DNA of 35,243 bases from Sphingobacteriales bacterium TSM_CSS (GTDB lineage Bacteria; Bacteroidota; Bacteroidia; Chitinophagales; UBA2359), in contig NBMY01000087.1 of the NCBI GenBank assembly GCA_002212985.1, positions 1 to 35,243 on the forward strand, given 5' to 3'. The notes below the pieces were generated by a model, which saw only the letters and a list, made by a program, of their open reading frames with translations, made no database searches and was not told the origin of the DNA. Positions 24,149-32,798 of the stretch are shown piece after piece (the first letter of the stretch is position 1; each line of letters begins with the position of its first letter). The translations under genes and the position numbers were made by a program.

Positions 24149-25888
24149 ATGAAAGCATTTACAGAAAACGGAATGCAGATTGAACTGTGCGATCATGCCG
24201 AACTAAACAGGGGAGGAGAGGGGCGTATTCTGTTACTTTCGGAACTCCCCGGCATGGTAGCAAAAGTTTATTTCGACAGGCAGCAGGCCATAACCCCGCA
24301 GCAATTGAGCGCTTTGTCGGTTTTAAACGATACTGTTTTTGTAAAACCGAAGGAGTTGCTCTACGACAAACCCGGCGGAACGGTAGTGGGTTTTACCATG
24401 CCCTTGCTGCCTGCCGGTTTTGAGCCGCTGAATGCCTTTTTTAGCGAACCTTACTGCCGGAAAAACGGCGTAACCTATGCCCGAAAATTGCATATAGCTG
24501 CGCAAATAGCACAGGCTATGGATCATGCCCATAACCATGGATTGGTAATTGGCGATTTAAGTGCACTGAACATTTTGGTAAACCAGCAAGGCGAGGTTAA
24601 ACTGATAGACGTTGACTCTTACGAAACCTCGGCAAAACCGCATTCGGGAATCCTGCTCAACGAAATAAGAGATTATTACTACGGCGGCGGGGTAAGCCGC
24701 CAAACCGATTACTTTGCTCTGGCGGTACTTATTTTCCAACTGCTTACATATGCGCACCCATACAAGGGCACCCACCCCAAGTTTACCACCCTTAAAGACC
24801 GAATGATTCAGCAACTGCCGCTATTTGCCCCCGATAAGCAACTTGTTTTACCCAAATGCTACCAACCTTTAACCGATAAGTCCCTCCAAAAACAATTTGA
24901 AGCCATATTTATGTATGCCGCAAGAACTCCGTTGCAATTGCACAACCTTGCACAAAGTACCACGCAGCCGAATTTTCAAAAACTTCCGCCGGTACTTGTG
25001 CCCCCAAGCGCCCTTAAAATACAAACCATTTTACAACCTGCCGGCAATGAATTTATTGAAGACATTTTTTGTTTGCCAAACCGGCTGCTTGTTACCACCA
25101 ATACCCGGTTTATTGTGTATGATATGAGCCGGAAGGGGATTGCCGTTTTGCAAGCTCATTACCCTCGCCATATTGCCCGAAGACTTTTTGCCGGCAACCA
25201 CAACCTTGTGGCCGAACAACATAACCGGTTGCACCTGCTCACGCCCGGTTTAAACCTGCATCCCGTTTCTAATATTACTCTGCAGGAGGGTTGCCGGTTT
25301 GTGCAATACAACAACATGCTGTCTGTGGTAGAAGATAGCATGCTCAAAACCATTTGGTTAGATTCTGCAAACAACGGCTGCCTGCAAACCTTGCAAACGC
25401 CGGTATTTGGCCCCGGAATAACCGTGGCAAACGGGGCTATGTGGCAAAATACAGGCGGTAAATTGTTTGTTTTTTACCCTTCGGGGCAATTTTTATCTGC
25501 TGCCGGCTGCAATTATGCGCTTCACAACCTGTACCTGCAGCACAATATAGGCATGATGCTCTTGAAATCGGACAATGCTAACGGCGAAACCACCCTGCAA
25601 ACGGCTTATTTTGGCATCCATAACCTACAGGTTCACCCCCTTCAAACCCTGCCCCAACAGAACGGAATAGTGAAAAAATTTGCCCTCCGCCAAACAGGCA
25701 ACAACCATGGCATTATTTTTGAACCTGCCGACAACCAACTGCTCATTCGCCGAACCGAAGACGGGGCAGTGTTGCAGCAAACAGACTGCCCCTGCCTCAC
25801 CGACCATGATGAACTGTATCTTACCAATGCCGGCTTAGTTTGCCTTGCCGCATCGGGACAGTTATACCTGCTCAACCTGAATTCGTGA
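24149..25888 (+). CDS. YegI-like protein kinase with C-terminal beta-propeller-like region
   Basis: A 579-residue protein. The N-terminal 270 residues form a Ser/Thr-kinase-like domain: glycine loop RGGEGR (21-26), lysine in VAKVYF (K39), catalytic loop VIGDLSALNILV (D136, N141), metal-binding DVD replacing DFG (154-156) and TDYFAL (D187). The HRD motif reads IGD, as in the divergent YegI/TerY-P kinases. Residues about 300-579 are beta-rich with repeated short blades (RLLVTTNTRFIVYD, HNLVAEQHNRLHLL, GKLFVFYPSGQF, GQLYLLNLNS), probably a propeller sensor. It is the last gene of the triad, convergent with tdk by 5 bases. Confidence 0.88.
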   Translation: MKAFTENGMQIELCDHAELNRGGEGRILLLSELPGMVAKVYFDRQQAITPQQLSALSVLNDTVFVKPKELLYDKPGGTVVGFTMPLLPAGFEPLNAFFSEPYCRKNGVTYARKLHIAAQIAQAMDHAHNHGLVIGDLSALNILVNQQGEVKLIDVDSYETSAKPHSGILLNEIRDYYYGGGVSRQTDYFALAVLIFQLLTYAHPYKGTHPKFTTLKDRMIQQLPLFAPDKQLVLPKCYQPLTDKSLQKQFEAIFMYAARTPLQLHNLAQSTTQPNFQKLPPVLVPPSALKIQTILQPAGNEFIEDIFCLPNRLLVTTNTRFIVYDMSRKGIAVLQAHYPRHIARRLFAGNHNLVAEQHNRLHLLTPGLNLHPVSNITLQEGCRFVQYNNMLSVVEDSMLKTIWLDSANNGCLQTLQTPVFGPGITVANGAMWQNTGGKLFVFYPSGQFLSAAGCNYALHNLYLQHNIGMMLLKSDNANGETTLQTAYFGIHNLQVHPLQTLPQQNGIVKKFALRQTGNNHGIIFEPADNQLLIRRTEDGAVLQQTDCPCLTDHDELYLTNAGLVCLAASGQLYLLNLNS

Positions 25889-25893
25889 AAAAA

Positions 25894-26460
25894 TTATACA
25901 TGCTGGTGGTAGCAAATACGGCACCGCGGTTCGTACAAATCTTTAGCGCCCAATAAAACCTGCTCTTCACTGGCCTCCTTTCGATAGGAGTGGCTGGCCA
26001 AATTGCCGCAAACCATGCATATTGCATGAAGTTTGGTAATGTATTCGGCTACAGATAGCAGGTAAGGCATGGTGCCAAACGGCTTGCCCAAATAATCCAT
26101 ATCAAGCCCGGCTAAAATAACCCTTATACCCTGCAATGCCAATTGCTCACATACCAAAGGCAACTGCTCATCAAAAAACTGAACCTCATCAACACCCACC
26201 ACTTCGGCGCCAGATGTAGCAGCAAGCTCCAGTATTTCAGAAGAGTGTGCAATGGGAACAGATTGCAGCATACTGGAATCATGCGAAACAATATTGCTGA
26301 TGTCATAACGAGTATCTAAGGCCGGTTTGCAAATAACTACCCGCTGATTGGCAATGGCAGCACGGCGTAGCCGCCGGATAAGCTCTTCGGTTTTACCCGA
26401 AAACATAGAGCCGCATATTACCTCTATCCATCCTTTTTTTACCTGTGGTTCTAAAAACAT
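25894..26460 (-). CDS. tdk: Thymidine kinase
   Basis: A 188-residue type II (TK1-like) thymidine kinase that phosphorylates thymidine to dTMP in salvage. It has P-loop GSMFSGKT (17-24), the DEVQFF motif (D91, E92) and the zinc site C148xxC151 with C180xxC183. The lasso-loop region SHSYRKEAS is present. Length matches the family. It is convergent with the kinase gene of the triad, so co-regulation is unlikely. Upstream is 240 bases of AT-rich DNA shared with the divergent Pro/Glu-rich gene. Confidence 0.96.
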   Translation of the reverse strand: MFLEPQVKKGWIEVICGSMFSGKTEELIRRLRRAAIANQRVVICKPALDTRYDISNIVSHDSSMLQSVPIAHSSEILELAATSGAEVVGVDEVQFFDEQLPLVCEQLALQGIRVILAGLDMDYLGKPFGTMPYLLSVAEYITKLHAICMVCGNLASHSYRKEASEEQVLLGAKDLYEPRCRICYHQHV

Positions 26461-26631
26461 TTTTTTCGGTTACCGCTTGTTTCACCGCTAAAATTACTAC
26501 ATTTATACCAAATCTTGTAAACAAAACCTTAATTTTGTAAAAATTACCCCAATTTATACCTTTTAACTCATGTAATTGTAAAAATAAGGCCTTGTTTTGC
26601 CCTAAACCGTGTTTTTGTGCAATATTAAAAA

Positions 26632-26639
26632 TACTTTTG
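26632..26639 (+). promoter_or_regulatory. -7 element (TACTTTTG) for the Pro/Glu-rich protein gene
   Basis: Matches TAnnTTTG 61 bases before the ATG at 26701. No clear -33 box at the normal spacing. Confidence 0.4.
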
Positions 26640-26700
26640 CCAATACGCAGGGGTGAAAACAAGGACTTGAAATTACTAAATTTTTTTAAAATCAATTTAT

Positions 26701-27663
26701 ATGGACAAAAAGTTGATTAACCGTTTGGCAGTTACCATTGAAAAAATCAATTACCTCTACCGCAACATTCGAAAGCGCGAGGAAAATATGCAAAAACTGG
26801 AACTGGCCCTGCTCAAAAAATACGTTACCGAACTCTACGACGGGTTGGTAGAAGTAGAACTTTCCTTAAAACAAGATGCTCCCTTAATTGCCGACGAGCA
26901 TCCGCTCCAAAAACGGGAACAGGTGGTTAAGGAAAAAGTAATGAACGAAACGCCACCCGAACCCGAAATAATTGATTTACCCGAACCCGAACCGGTTGCT
27001 GAACCCGAACCCATTATCATTCCCGAACCGGAACCCGAACCTGAACCGGAGCCGGTTGTAGTGCCTCTGCCGGAGCCGGTTGTAGTGCCGCCACCCGAAC
27101 CCGAGCCTCAGCCTGTTATGGTGCTGCACGAGCAGTTTGTAGAAGATGTTGTGCCCACCGGACAAATTGACCAGTCTTTTGCACAAGATTTGGGCAATAT
27201 GATGACCAGAAAAGTGCAGGAAGAAGTGGAGGAAGAGGTAATTATGGACGATGAAGGATCGGTTAAAACTCAAATTCTTACCGATTTTCAAAAAGCCAAT
27301 CTTCTGAAACAGGAAGAAGAGGAAGAATCGGAGCAGGAAACCGTTGCCATGGAGTTAAATGACGTTTTGGGCAATAAACAAAATGATAAAACCATAGCCG
27401 ATAAATTTGCCACCAAATCGGGAGCTACTGAATTTGCCATAGGACACAACCAACGCATTGATTACATTAATCACCTCTTTGGCGGCGATGAAGAGTCTTA
27501 CAACATTGCCATTGACGACCTGGCAAATGCAAAAGGCTATATTGAAGCTCTTACCTACGTAAACCTGAACCTGCGCTACGATTACAAATGGGATGACCAC
27601 GACCCAAAAGTGCGCGAATTTTTGGACATGATTAAACATAAGTTCCTTGGTGGTAATAACTAA
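26701..27663 (+). CDS. Cytoplasmic protein with Pro/Glu-rich linker and conserved C-terminal domain
   Basis: Function not recognised. The 320-residue protein has three parts. An N-terminal coiled-coil-prone helix spans residues 1-60 (KLINRLAVTIEKINYLYRNI). A low-complexity linker (about 80-140) is built of PEPE and VVVPLPEP-type repeats, followed by an acidic, Glu-rich helix (about 170-225). The folded C-terminal domain (about 245-320: GHNQRIDYINHLFGGDEESY, NIAIDDLANAKGYIEALTYV) is the type seen in Bacteroidota hypothetical proteins. There is no signal peptide or membrane helix. The Pro-Glu linker resembles rigid spacers such as those in TonB, but no anchor is present. It is followed 13 bases later by a secreted PKD-like gene. 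Confidence 0.82.
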   Translation: MDKKLINRLAVTIEKINYLYRNIRKREENMQKLELALLKKYVTELYDGLVEVELSLKQDAPLIADEHPLQKREQVVKEKVMNETPPEPEIIDLPEPEPVAEPEPIIIPEPEPEPEPEPVVVPLPEPVVVPPPEPEPQPVMVLHEQFVEDVVPTGQIDQSFAQDLGNMMTRKVQEEVEEEVIMDDEGSVKTQILTDFQKANLLKQEEEEESEQETVAMELNDVLGNKQNDKTIADKFATKSGATEFAIGHNQRIDYINHLFGGDEESYNIAIDDLANAKGYIEALTYVNLNLRYDYKWDDHDPKVREFLDMIKHKFLGGNN

Positions 27664-27676
27664 AACCGTTTAAAAT

Positions 27677-28765
27677 ATGAAAATAAATTTGGTCGCCGGC
27701 ATTGGTGGCTTTGTGTTGTTGCTGATGGCAGGATGGCCGGGAAGCACCACTTTGCTCAATGCCCAGTCTTGTACCGGATCGGCCACTTTTACCGTAAATA
27801 TTGGCAACGTTCCCGCACAACCCACAACTATTGCCGGTACTACTGCCCCATGCCTCGAAACGCAGGCTTATTCTGTTACCAATACCGGCGGTGTTAGTTA
27901 TAACTGGTCGGTTACCGGCGGCACCATTGCATCGGGGCAGGGAACCAACTCGGTAAGTGTTAACTGGACCGGTACCGGTTCGCAAACGCTTACAGTTACG
28001 CCATCCAACACCTGCGGCAATGGTACTGCAAGAACACTATCGGTTACGGTAGGAACCGTTCCGGCACAGCCAAGTGTTATTTCGGGCAATTTAGCTCCCT
28101 GTATTGGCAGTGCAGCTTATTCCGTAACTTCTGTTTCGGGCATAACCTATACCTGGACGGTTACCGGCGGCACCATTGCATCGGGGCAGGGAACCAATTC
28201 GGTAAGTGTTAACTGGACCGGTTCGGGCGCACAAACTTTATCGGTAACGCCGTCAAATGCCTGCGGAAACGGTACCCTGCGAAGTTCACCGGTTACGGTT
28301 AATACCGTTCCGGTACAGCCGTCGGCCATTACCGGTACCGCTTTTGCCTGTACCGAAGATGTAGTGGCAAGTTACAGTGTTACCAATGTAAGCGGAGTAA
28401 CTTATTCCTGGTCGGTTTCGGGAGGCGGAACAGTTACGCCTTCGGGCAATAGCGCCTCGGTTGACTGGAATACCGCAGGCAGCTATGTGCTTACCGTTGT
28501 TCCTTCCAATACCTGCGGAAATGGTACTTCGCGCACCTTAAACGTAACGGTTGAAACCACGCCAGTACCGGTTATTAACGGGGTGGCCGATGCCTGTGCC
28601 ACCGTTCAGCAAACCTATACCGTACCGCTTACTTCCGGCAACACTTATACCTGGACAGTATCGGCAAACGGCACCATTATTTCAGGGCAAGGCACCAATA
28701 GCATTGTAGTACAATGGAATAGTGGCACCACCGGTACCGTTTCTGTTACCGAAACCAATAACTAA
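27677..28765 (+). CDS. Secreted PKD-like repeat protein without a T9SS sorting domain
   Basis: A 362-residue protein with a signal peptide (MKINLVAGIGGFVLLLMAGW) followed by four tandem PKD-like (PKD_6-type) repeats of about 80-83 residues. Each has the pattern YxWxVTGGTIxSGQGTNSVS, VNWTGxGxQTLxVTPSNxCG. The first two full repeats are nearly identical at DNA level (27910-27973 and 28159-28222). It ends abruptly at TGTVSVTETNN and stop, with no type A or B sorting domain, unlike the other secreted proteins in this window. It may be a truncated gene or exported by Sec only. A strong terminator follows. Confidence 0.88.
   Translation: MKINLVAGIGGFVLLLMAGWPGSTTLLNAQSCTGSATFTVNIGNVPAQPTTIAGTTAPCLETQAYSVTNTGGVSYNWSVTGGTIASGQGTNSVSVNWTGTGSQTLTVTPSNTCGNGTARTLSVTVGTVPAQPSVISGNLAPCIGSAAYSVTSVSGITYTWTVTGGTIASGQGTNSVSVNWTGSGAQTLSVTPSNACGNGTLRSSPVTVNTVPVQPSAITGTAFACTEDVVASYSVTNVSGVTYSWSVSGGGTVTPSGNSASVDWNTAGSYVLTVVPSNTCGNGTSRTLNVTVETTPVPVINGVADACATVQQTYTVPLTSGNTYTWTVSANGTIISGQGTNSIVVQWNSGTTGTVSVTETNN
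27910..28222 (+). repeat. Near-perfect 64-bp direct repeat within the PKD-like gene
   Basis: 27910-27973 and 28159-28222 differ by one base over 64 (AAC versus AAT). The offset of 249 bases equals 83 codons, so recombination between copies would keep the frame and change domain number. Confidence 0.85.
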
Positions 28766-28804
28766 GGTTGCCCACTGCGGCAAGAATCAATTTTAAACAA
28801 ACTT

Positions 28805-28850
28805 AATGCCGGTTTGCATACAGAAATTATGCAGACCGGTATTGTTTTTT
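28805..28850 (+). terminator. Rho-independent terminator after the PKD-like gene
   Basis: A 15-bp stem (28805-28819 with 28829-28843) that includes two G-U pairs, a 9-base loop, then GTTTTTT. Confidence 0.85.
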
Positions 28851-28870
28851 GTAATGTTAATTACCGGTAA

Positions 28871-29569
28871 ATGGCTTTGTCTGTTTTGTTTTCTGATGAG
28901 TTTTATGTGGCGGTTAACAAACCCAACGGACTGCTGGTACACAAAACCCGAATTGCCGCCGATGCTACCGAATTTGCCCTTCAAATGGTTCGAAACCAAA
29001 CCGGCAGGCAGGTGTACCCGGTTCACCGCTTAGACCGAGGAACCTCCGGCGTATTGGTATTTGCTTTCTCACCATCGGCACTCGCTTTGTTAAACGCCTG
29101 TTTTGAAAACAGACAGGTGCAAAAGCATTACCTTGCCATAGTGCGCGGCTTTGCCCCCCAAAGCGGCACCATTGATATTCCATTGGAGCAAGGCAACAGC
29201 AATTTACCTGCCCGGCAGGCAACAACCCTGTACCAGCGGTTGGCTATGGCAGAACTGCCCTATGCCGTAGGACCTTATCCAACGGCCCGTTATTCTTTGG
29301 TAGCGGTACAGCCGCTAACCGGCCGAATGCACCAGATAAGGAGGCATTTTAACCGCATCAACCACCCGGTTATAAATGACCTGAAACACGGCGATTACCG
29401 CCACAACCATTTTTTCAGAGATGAACTTGGCTGTTCCGCCTTATTGCTTCACGCCCGAAAACTGGTATTTACCCACCCTTTTACCAACGAAAATATAACC
29501 ATACAAGCTCCATTGCAAGCGCCCTTTGAGCAAATTTGCCAAAAAATGAGGTGGGAAGTGGAAGTTTAA
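28871..29569 (+). CDS. truC: tRNA pseudouridine synthase, RluA superfamily (TruC)
   Basis: A 232-residue pseudouridine synthase. The catalytic motif HRLDRGTSGVLVFA contains D55. Other family elements are AVNKPNGLLVHKT, QKHYLAIVRG, LTGRMHQIRRHFNRINHPV and LLLHARKLVFTHPF. There is no S4 RNA-binding domain. Overall organisation follows TruC, which makes pseudouridine 65 in tRNA-Ile and tRNA-Asp in E. coli; a different RluA-type target cannot be excluded. It is a single gene between a terminator and an intergenic repeat. Confidence 0.88.
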   Translation: MALSVLFSDEFYVAVNKPNGLLVHKTRIAADATEFALQMVRNQTGRQVYPVHRLDRGTSGVLVFAFSPSALALLNACFENRQVQKHYLAIVRGFAPQSGTIDIPLEQGNSNLPARQATTLYQRLAMAELPYAVGPYPTARYSLVAVQPLTGRMHQIRRHFNRINHPVINDLKHGDYRHNHFFRDELGCSALLLHARKLVFTHPFTNENITIQAPLQAPFEQICQKMRWEVEV

Positions 29570-29639
29570 TGGCAACAACTTAGCCATACGCAAAGGCAGC
29601 ATTTTGTTGGTTTAAGGATCAATTCTACCCCTTTCCATA

Positions 29640-29810
29640 GCGCCCTTTGCGAAACCCTTTGTGAACCTTGCGGTAAAATATAAAACCGCTAAGAGCGCTA
29701 AGCAATGCGCTAAGAACGCAAGGATTTTTTTCTTAACAAATACAATAGCGGTCTTTGCAAAACCCTTTGCGCCCCTTGCGGTGAAACATAAATCCGCAAA
29801 GAACGCAATT
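29640..29810. repeat. Degenerate CTTTGCG/CCGCAAAG intergenic palindromic repeat, two copies
   Basis: Copy 1 (about 29643-29720) contains CCCTTTGCGAAACCCTTTG, CCTTGCGGT and ACCGCTAAGAGCGC. Copy 2 (about 29753-29806) contains CTTTGCAAAACCCTTTGCGC, CCTTGCGGT and CCGCAAAGAACGC. In each copy CCTTGCGG faces a CCGC(A/T)AAG arm across about 12 bases, so each can fold back. Repeats of this GCAAAG/CTTTGC composition are scattered between genes in several Bacteroidota genomes. They lie between truC and the 3' end of purH. The overlapping 103-codon frame is a shadow of the repeat. Confidence 0.65.
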
Positions 29811-29849
29811 ACTGATGTAATAAATTATGCAATAACAATGCCTTTAAGT

Positions 29850-31469
29850 TTAATGTTTAAAGTGCCGCAAACCGGTAAACACCATAGCAATGCCAAGTTC
29901 GTTACATTTGGTAATGACGTGTTTATCGCGTATGGAGCCGCCGGGTTGTATAATGGTTTTTACCCCGTGTAGCGCGGCAAGTTCAACATTGTCTTCAAAC
30001 GGAAAAAAGGCATCAGATACCAGCACACTTTCGCCAATAGCAGCTTTTACATAATCATTGGCATCATTTACGTGTCCGGTATAGGTTCTGAGCAGGTTTT
30101 CGGCTGCTTTTTCCAGCGCAAGGCGGGTAGAAACCAGCCGGTTGGGTTGCCCGGCACCCATGCCCAATAACTGAAAACTGCCCTTTACCTCGCGCACCAA
30201 CACTATGGAGTTTGATTTGATATTGCTGATGGCTTTTAACCCGAAGGCCGCAAGCGATTCTAATTCGGTTAAATCGGAATGTGCGGTGGTTACGGTTTCA
30301 AATTTTGAAAACAAAGCCTGGTCGGCATCCTGCACCAGCAAAGAATCGCCCAAAAAGCGCAGGTCTTTTGGTGCCGGCTGTGCGGCAATATCCAGTTCTA
30401 TTACGCGCAAATCTTTGTGTTGTTGCAGGTATTGCAGGGCATCGGGTTCTATTTGCGGGGCAATAATGACCTCTACAAACTTGCGTTTACTTTTATCGGC
30501 ATTATCTAATTGGAGGAAGGAAACGGTTTCGCGCTGCAAAGGCTGGTTAAAGGCAATAATAGAACCGAAAGCAGAAATGGCATCGCCTTCCCAGGCCAAT
30601 TCCAGCGCGGTGGTTTGGCGGCTGCTTTCGCACAGCCCGCAAGGGTTATTGTGTTTTACTATGGCACAGCCCTGCCGTTTGGGGTTAAGGGCGCGCACGG
30701 TTTCTACCGCGGCATGAATGTCCATAATATTGTTAAACGACAGTTCTTTGCCGTGCAGTACCCGCATATCGTAGAGGGAGTGGGCAGCACTATTATTGCG
30801 GTAAAAAATGGCTTGTTGGTGCGAGTTTTCTCCGTAGCGCAGCGTTTTACCCCCGCTAAAAGCCATTCGCAGGGAGTGTTGTCCGTCTGCTTTATCCATG
30901 GCTGTAGCAATAAGGGCATCGTAGTCGGCGGTATGGTTAAAGGCTTTGCGCATCAGCTTTTTTCGGGTGGGGTAGCTTAGGCGGCCGTTGTTTTCGTTTA
31001 GTTCGGCAATAATATCGGGGTAATCTTCTACATCGGTAATAACGGCTACCGATTTAAAATTTTTAGCTCCGGCGCGCACCATGGTTGGTCCGCCAATATC
31101 TATATTTTCAATGAGGGTGTCAAAATCGGCGCCAGCTTCCAGCACTTTCTGAAACGGGTAGAGGTTGCACACCACCATGTCAATAGGCGCAATGCCCAGT
31201 TGAGCGGCTTCGTCGGCATCGCGGTCGCGGTCGTAGAGCAAAGCCGATTCTATGTTAAATGAAATGGTTTTCATTCTTCCGCCAAAGGCTTCGGGGTTGC
31301 CGGTAACATGGCTGATGTCGGTATAAGAAATGCCTGCTTCTTTGAGCGCTTTTCCTGTTCCGCCGGTAGAAATAATTTCGCACCCCCAGTATTTTAAGGT
31401 ATTTGCCAGTGGCAGCAGGTGGGTTTTATCTGAAACGCTTATAAGGGCGCGGCGTATGGTAAGTTGCAT
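29850..31469 (-). CDS. purH: Bifunctional AICAR transformylase / IMP cyclohydrolase
   Basis: A 539-residue protein performing the last two steps of IMP synthesis. The N-terminal cyclohydrolase (MGS-like) domain has ALISVSDKT, STGGTGKALKEAG and GGRMKT. The AICAR transformylase domain has LRYGENSHQQA, the catalytic lysine-histidine pair K272-H273 in VKHNNPCG, and FGSIIAFN. The C-terminus contains SDAFFPFEDNVELAALHGVK and IIQPGGSIRDK. GGRMKT replaces the more common GGRVKT, which is minor. It lies 33 bases downstream of purQ, forming a purine operon. Confidence 0.96.
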   Translation of the reverse strand: MQLTIRRALISVSDKTHLLPLANTLKYWGCEIISTGGTGKALKEAGISYTDISHVTGNPEAFGGRMKTISFNIESALLYDRDRDADEAAQLGIAPIDMVVCNLYPFQKVLEAGADFDTLIENIDIGGPTMVRAGAKNFKSVAVITDVEDYPDIIAELNENNGRLSYPTRKKLMRKAFNHTADYDALIATAMDKADGQHSLRMAFSGGKTLRYGENSHQQAIFYRNNSAAHSLYDMRVLHGKELSFNNIMDIHAAVETVRALNPKRQGCAIVKHNNPCGLCESSRQTTALELAWEGDAISAFGSIIAFNQPLQRETVSFLQLDNADKSKRKFVEVIIAPQIEPDALQYLQQHKDLRVIELDIAAQPAPKDLRFLGDSLLVQDADQALFSKFETVTTAHSDLTELESLAAFGLKAISNIKSNSIVLVREVKGSFQLLGMGAGQPNRLVSTRLALEKAAENLLRTYTGHVNDANDYVKAAIGESVLVSDAFFPFEDNVELAALHGVKTIIQPGGSIRDKHVITKCNELGIAMVFTGLRHFKH

Positions 31470-31502
31470 AAAAGAGGCAGATAAAATTTAAGCAAAAAAG
31501 TA

Positions 31503-32363
31503 TTAAGTGGTGATAGCGCCGCTTGGTGCAATGGCAGCGATTTTGGTATTAGCAATATGGTGAACGATGTTTTTAAAAATAGCCAGTCCTTCACCTTCTT
31601 CCGAAATGCGTGGGTTTTGCCGTTTTTTTTGCCCCCAGTTGGGGTGGTTGTATAAAGAAAGGTATGCTTCGGGGTGTGGCATTAACCCAAAAACCTGCCC
31701 GGTAGGGTTGGTAAGTCCGGCGCAGTTTAGTTCGGCGCCGTTGGGGTTCATGGGATACACATCGGTTGGGTTGCCCTGTTCATCGCAGTAGCTAAGGCAG
31801 TTGAGTTTTTGGTCAATAATTTGCTGCCTGATGGCTTCGTTTTTTATAACTAATTTACCTTCGCCGTGGCGCACGGGCAGGGCAATTCGGTCAATGCCTT
31901 TAAGGAATGGCGTATGGGTGCCGGCAGTAACACGGCAGGTTACCCAACGGTCTTCATATTTGCCCGAATTATTGCGCATGAGCGTAACTTCCTGGTCGGC
32001 CAAGCCGTTAATGTTGGGCAGCAACCCTAATTTTACCAATACCTGAAACCCGTTGCAGGCGCCAAAAATAAATTTGCCCGATGACAGAAAACGCAAGAGT
32101 TCCTGAAACAGGGTTGTACCCGACGATAGTTGTTTGTACTTTATTTTGTTGGCCAGCACCTTGCCCGATGAAATATCATCGCCAAACGAAAAACCGCCCG
32201 GAAAATTTACAATGTCAAAGGCATGAATATCAAAGCCCTTGATCAAAATGTCGTTTAAATGCACTATTTCAGATTGTGCGCCTGCCAGCAGATAGGCGGC
32301 GTTGGTTTCTTCCTCGCAGTTGATTCCGAAACCGGTAATGACCAACGATTTTACCTGATTCAT
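31503..32363 (-). CDS. purQ: Phosphoribosylformylglycinamidine synthase glutaminase subunit
   Basis: A 286-residue class I glutamine amidotransferase. The nucleophile is C103 in FGACNGFQVLVKLG, with the His-Glu pair H230 and E232 in GLMPHPEAY. The N-terminus VKSLVITGFGINCEEETNAA and NFPGGFSFGDDISSGK are PurQ signatures. At 286 residues it is longer than the common 220-230 residue form and resembles the longer type with an insertion before the HPE motif. PurL and PurS are not in the window. It is the first gene of purQ-purH, with a -7 element at 32386-32393. Confidence 0.93.
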   Translation of the reverse strand: MNQVKSLVITGFGINCEEETNAAYLLAGAQSEIVHLNDILIKGFDIHAFDIVNFPGGFSFGDDISSGKVLANKIKYKQLSSGTTLFQELLRFLSSGKFIFGACNGFQVLVKLGLLPNINGLADQEVTLMRNNSGKYEDRWVTCRVTAGTHTPFLKGIDRIALPVRHGEGKLVIKNEAIRQQIIDQKLNCLSYCDEQGNPTDVYPMNPNGAELNCAGLTNPTGQVFGLMPHPEAYLSLYNHPNWGQKKRQNPRISEEGEGLAIFKNIVHHIANTKIAAIAPSGAITT

Positions 32364-32385
32364 GAATTGGTTAAATTGGCTGAGG

Positions 32386-32393
32386 CAAAGTTA
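32386..32393 (-). promoter_or_regulatory. -7 element (TAACTTTG) for the purQ-purH operon
   Basis: Minus-strand TAACTTTG matches TAnnTTTG 22 bases before the purQ ATG. No TTG at the -33 position. No purine riboswitch-like structure was recognised in the short leader. Confidence 0.45.
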
Positions 32394-32566
32394 CAAAAAT
32401 TGCCTGTATTTGATTGGGCGTATAGGAAAAAAACAGCCGGGCTATAGACTTTTACCCAAAAAACGGCTTTATTGTATTTGGCAGCCATTCTTTTACACTT
32501 GGACAAGATGTGCAGCAAGATGTTTTAATGAAATTAGAATTAACCAACAGCAATACAATATAATTT

Positions 32567-32716
32567 TTAAAGCCGGTTTAAGTCAAAAATAGTTTCTAAA
32601 TACAAATATTCCTGCTCACTCTGTTTTACCTCCACCCAAACTCCCTGCCGATAAATAGCAGCGTCTTTAAAACAGTGTTTGCCAAATATGTAGTGCAATA
32701 AAATACCCTTGCCCAT
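32567..32716 (-). CDS. Possible 49-residue hypothetical protein
   Basis: The minus-strand ATG at 32716 opens a 49-codon frame: MGKGILLHYIFGKHCFKDAA, IYRQGVWVEVKQSEQEYLYL, ETIFDLNRL and TAA. The composition is protein-like (mixed charge, a GVWVEVK strand), unlike chance AT-rich frames. It could be a small gene or the 3' end of a lost longer gene. No family is recognised and no promoter was found. Confidence 0.4.
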   Translation of the reverse strand: MGKGILLHYIFGKHCFKDAAIYRQGVWVEVKQSEQEYLYLETIFDLNRL

Positions 32717-32798
32717 TAGTGAGTTTATTTAAGCGTTAATCAATCCTATGATTATAAATAGATTACATAAAGTGGGTAAAAATATGGTTGCACAGGCA

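Noticed and set aside
29640..29810. CRISPR-like array
   Set aside because: Only two degenerate palindromic copies are present, with no regular spacers and no cas genes.
29661..29972. 103-codon plus-strand frame with repeated AKSAKxCAKNA
   Set aside because: It is a translation of the intergenic palindromic repeat running into the antisense of purH, so not a gene.
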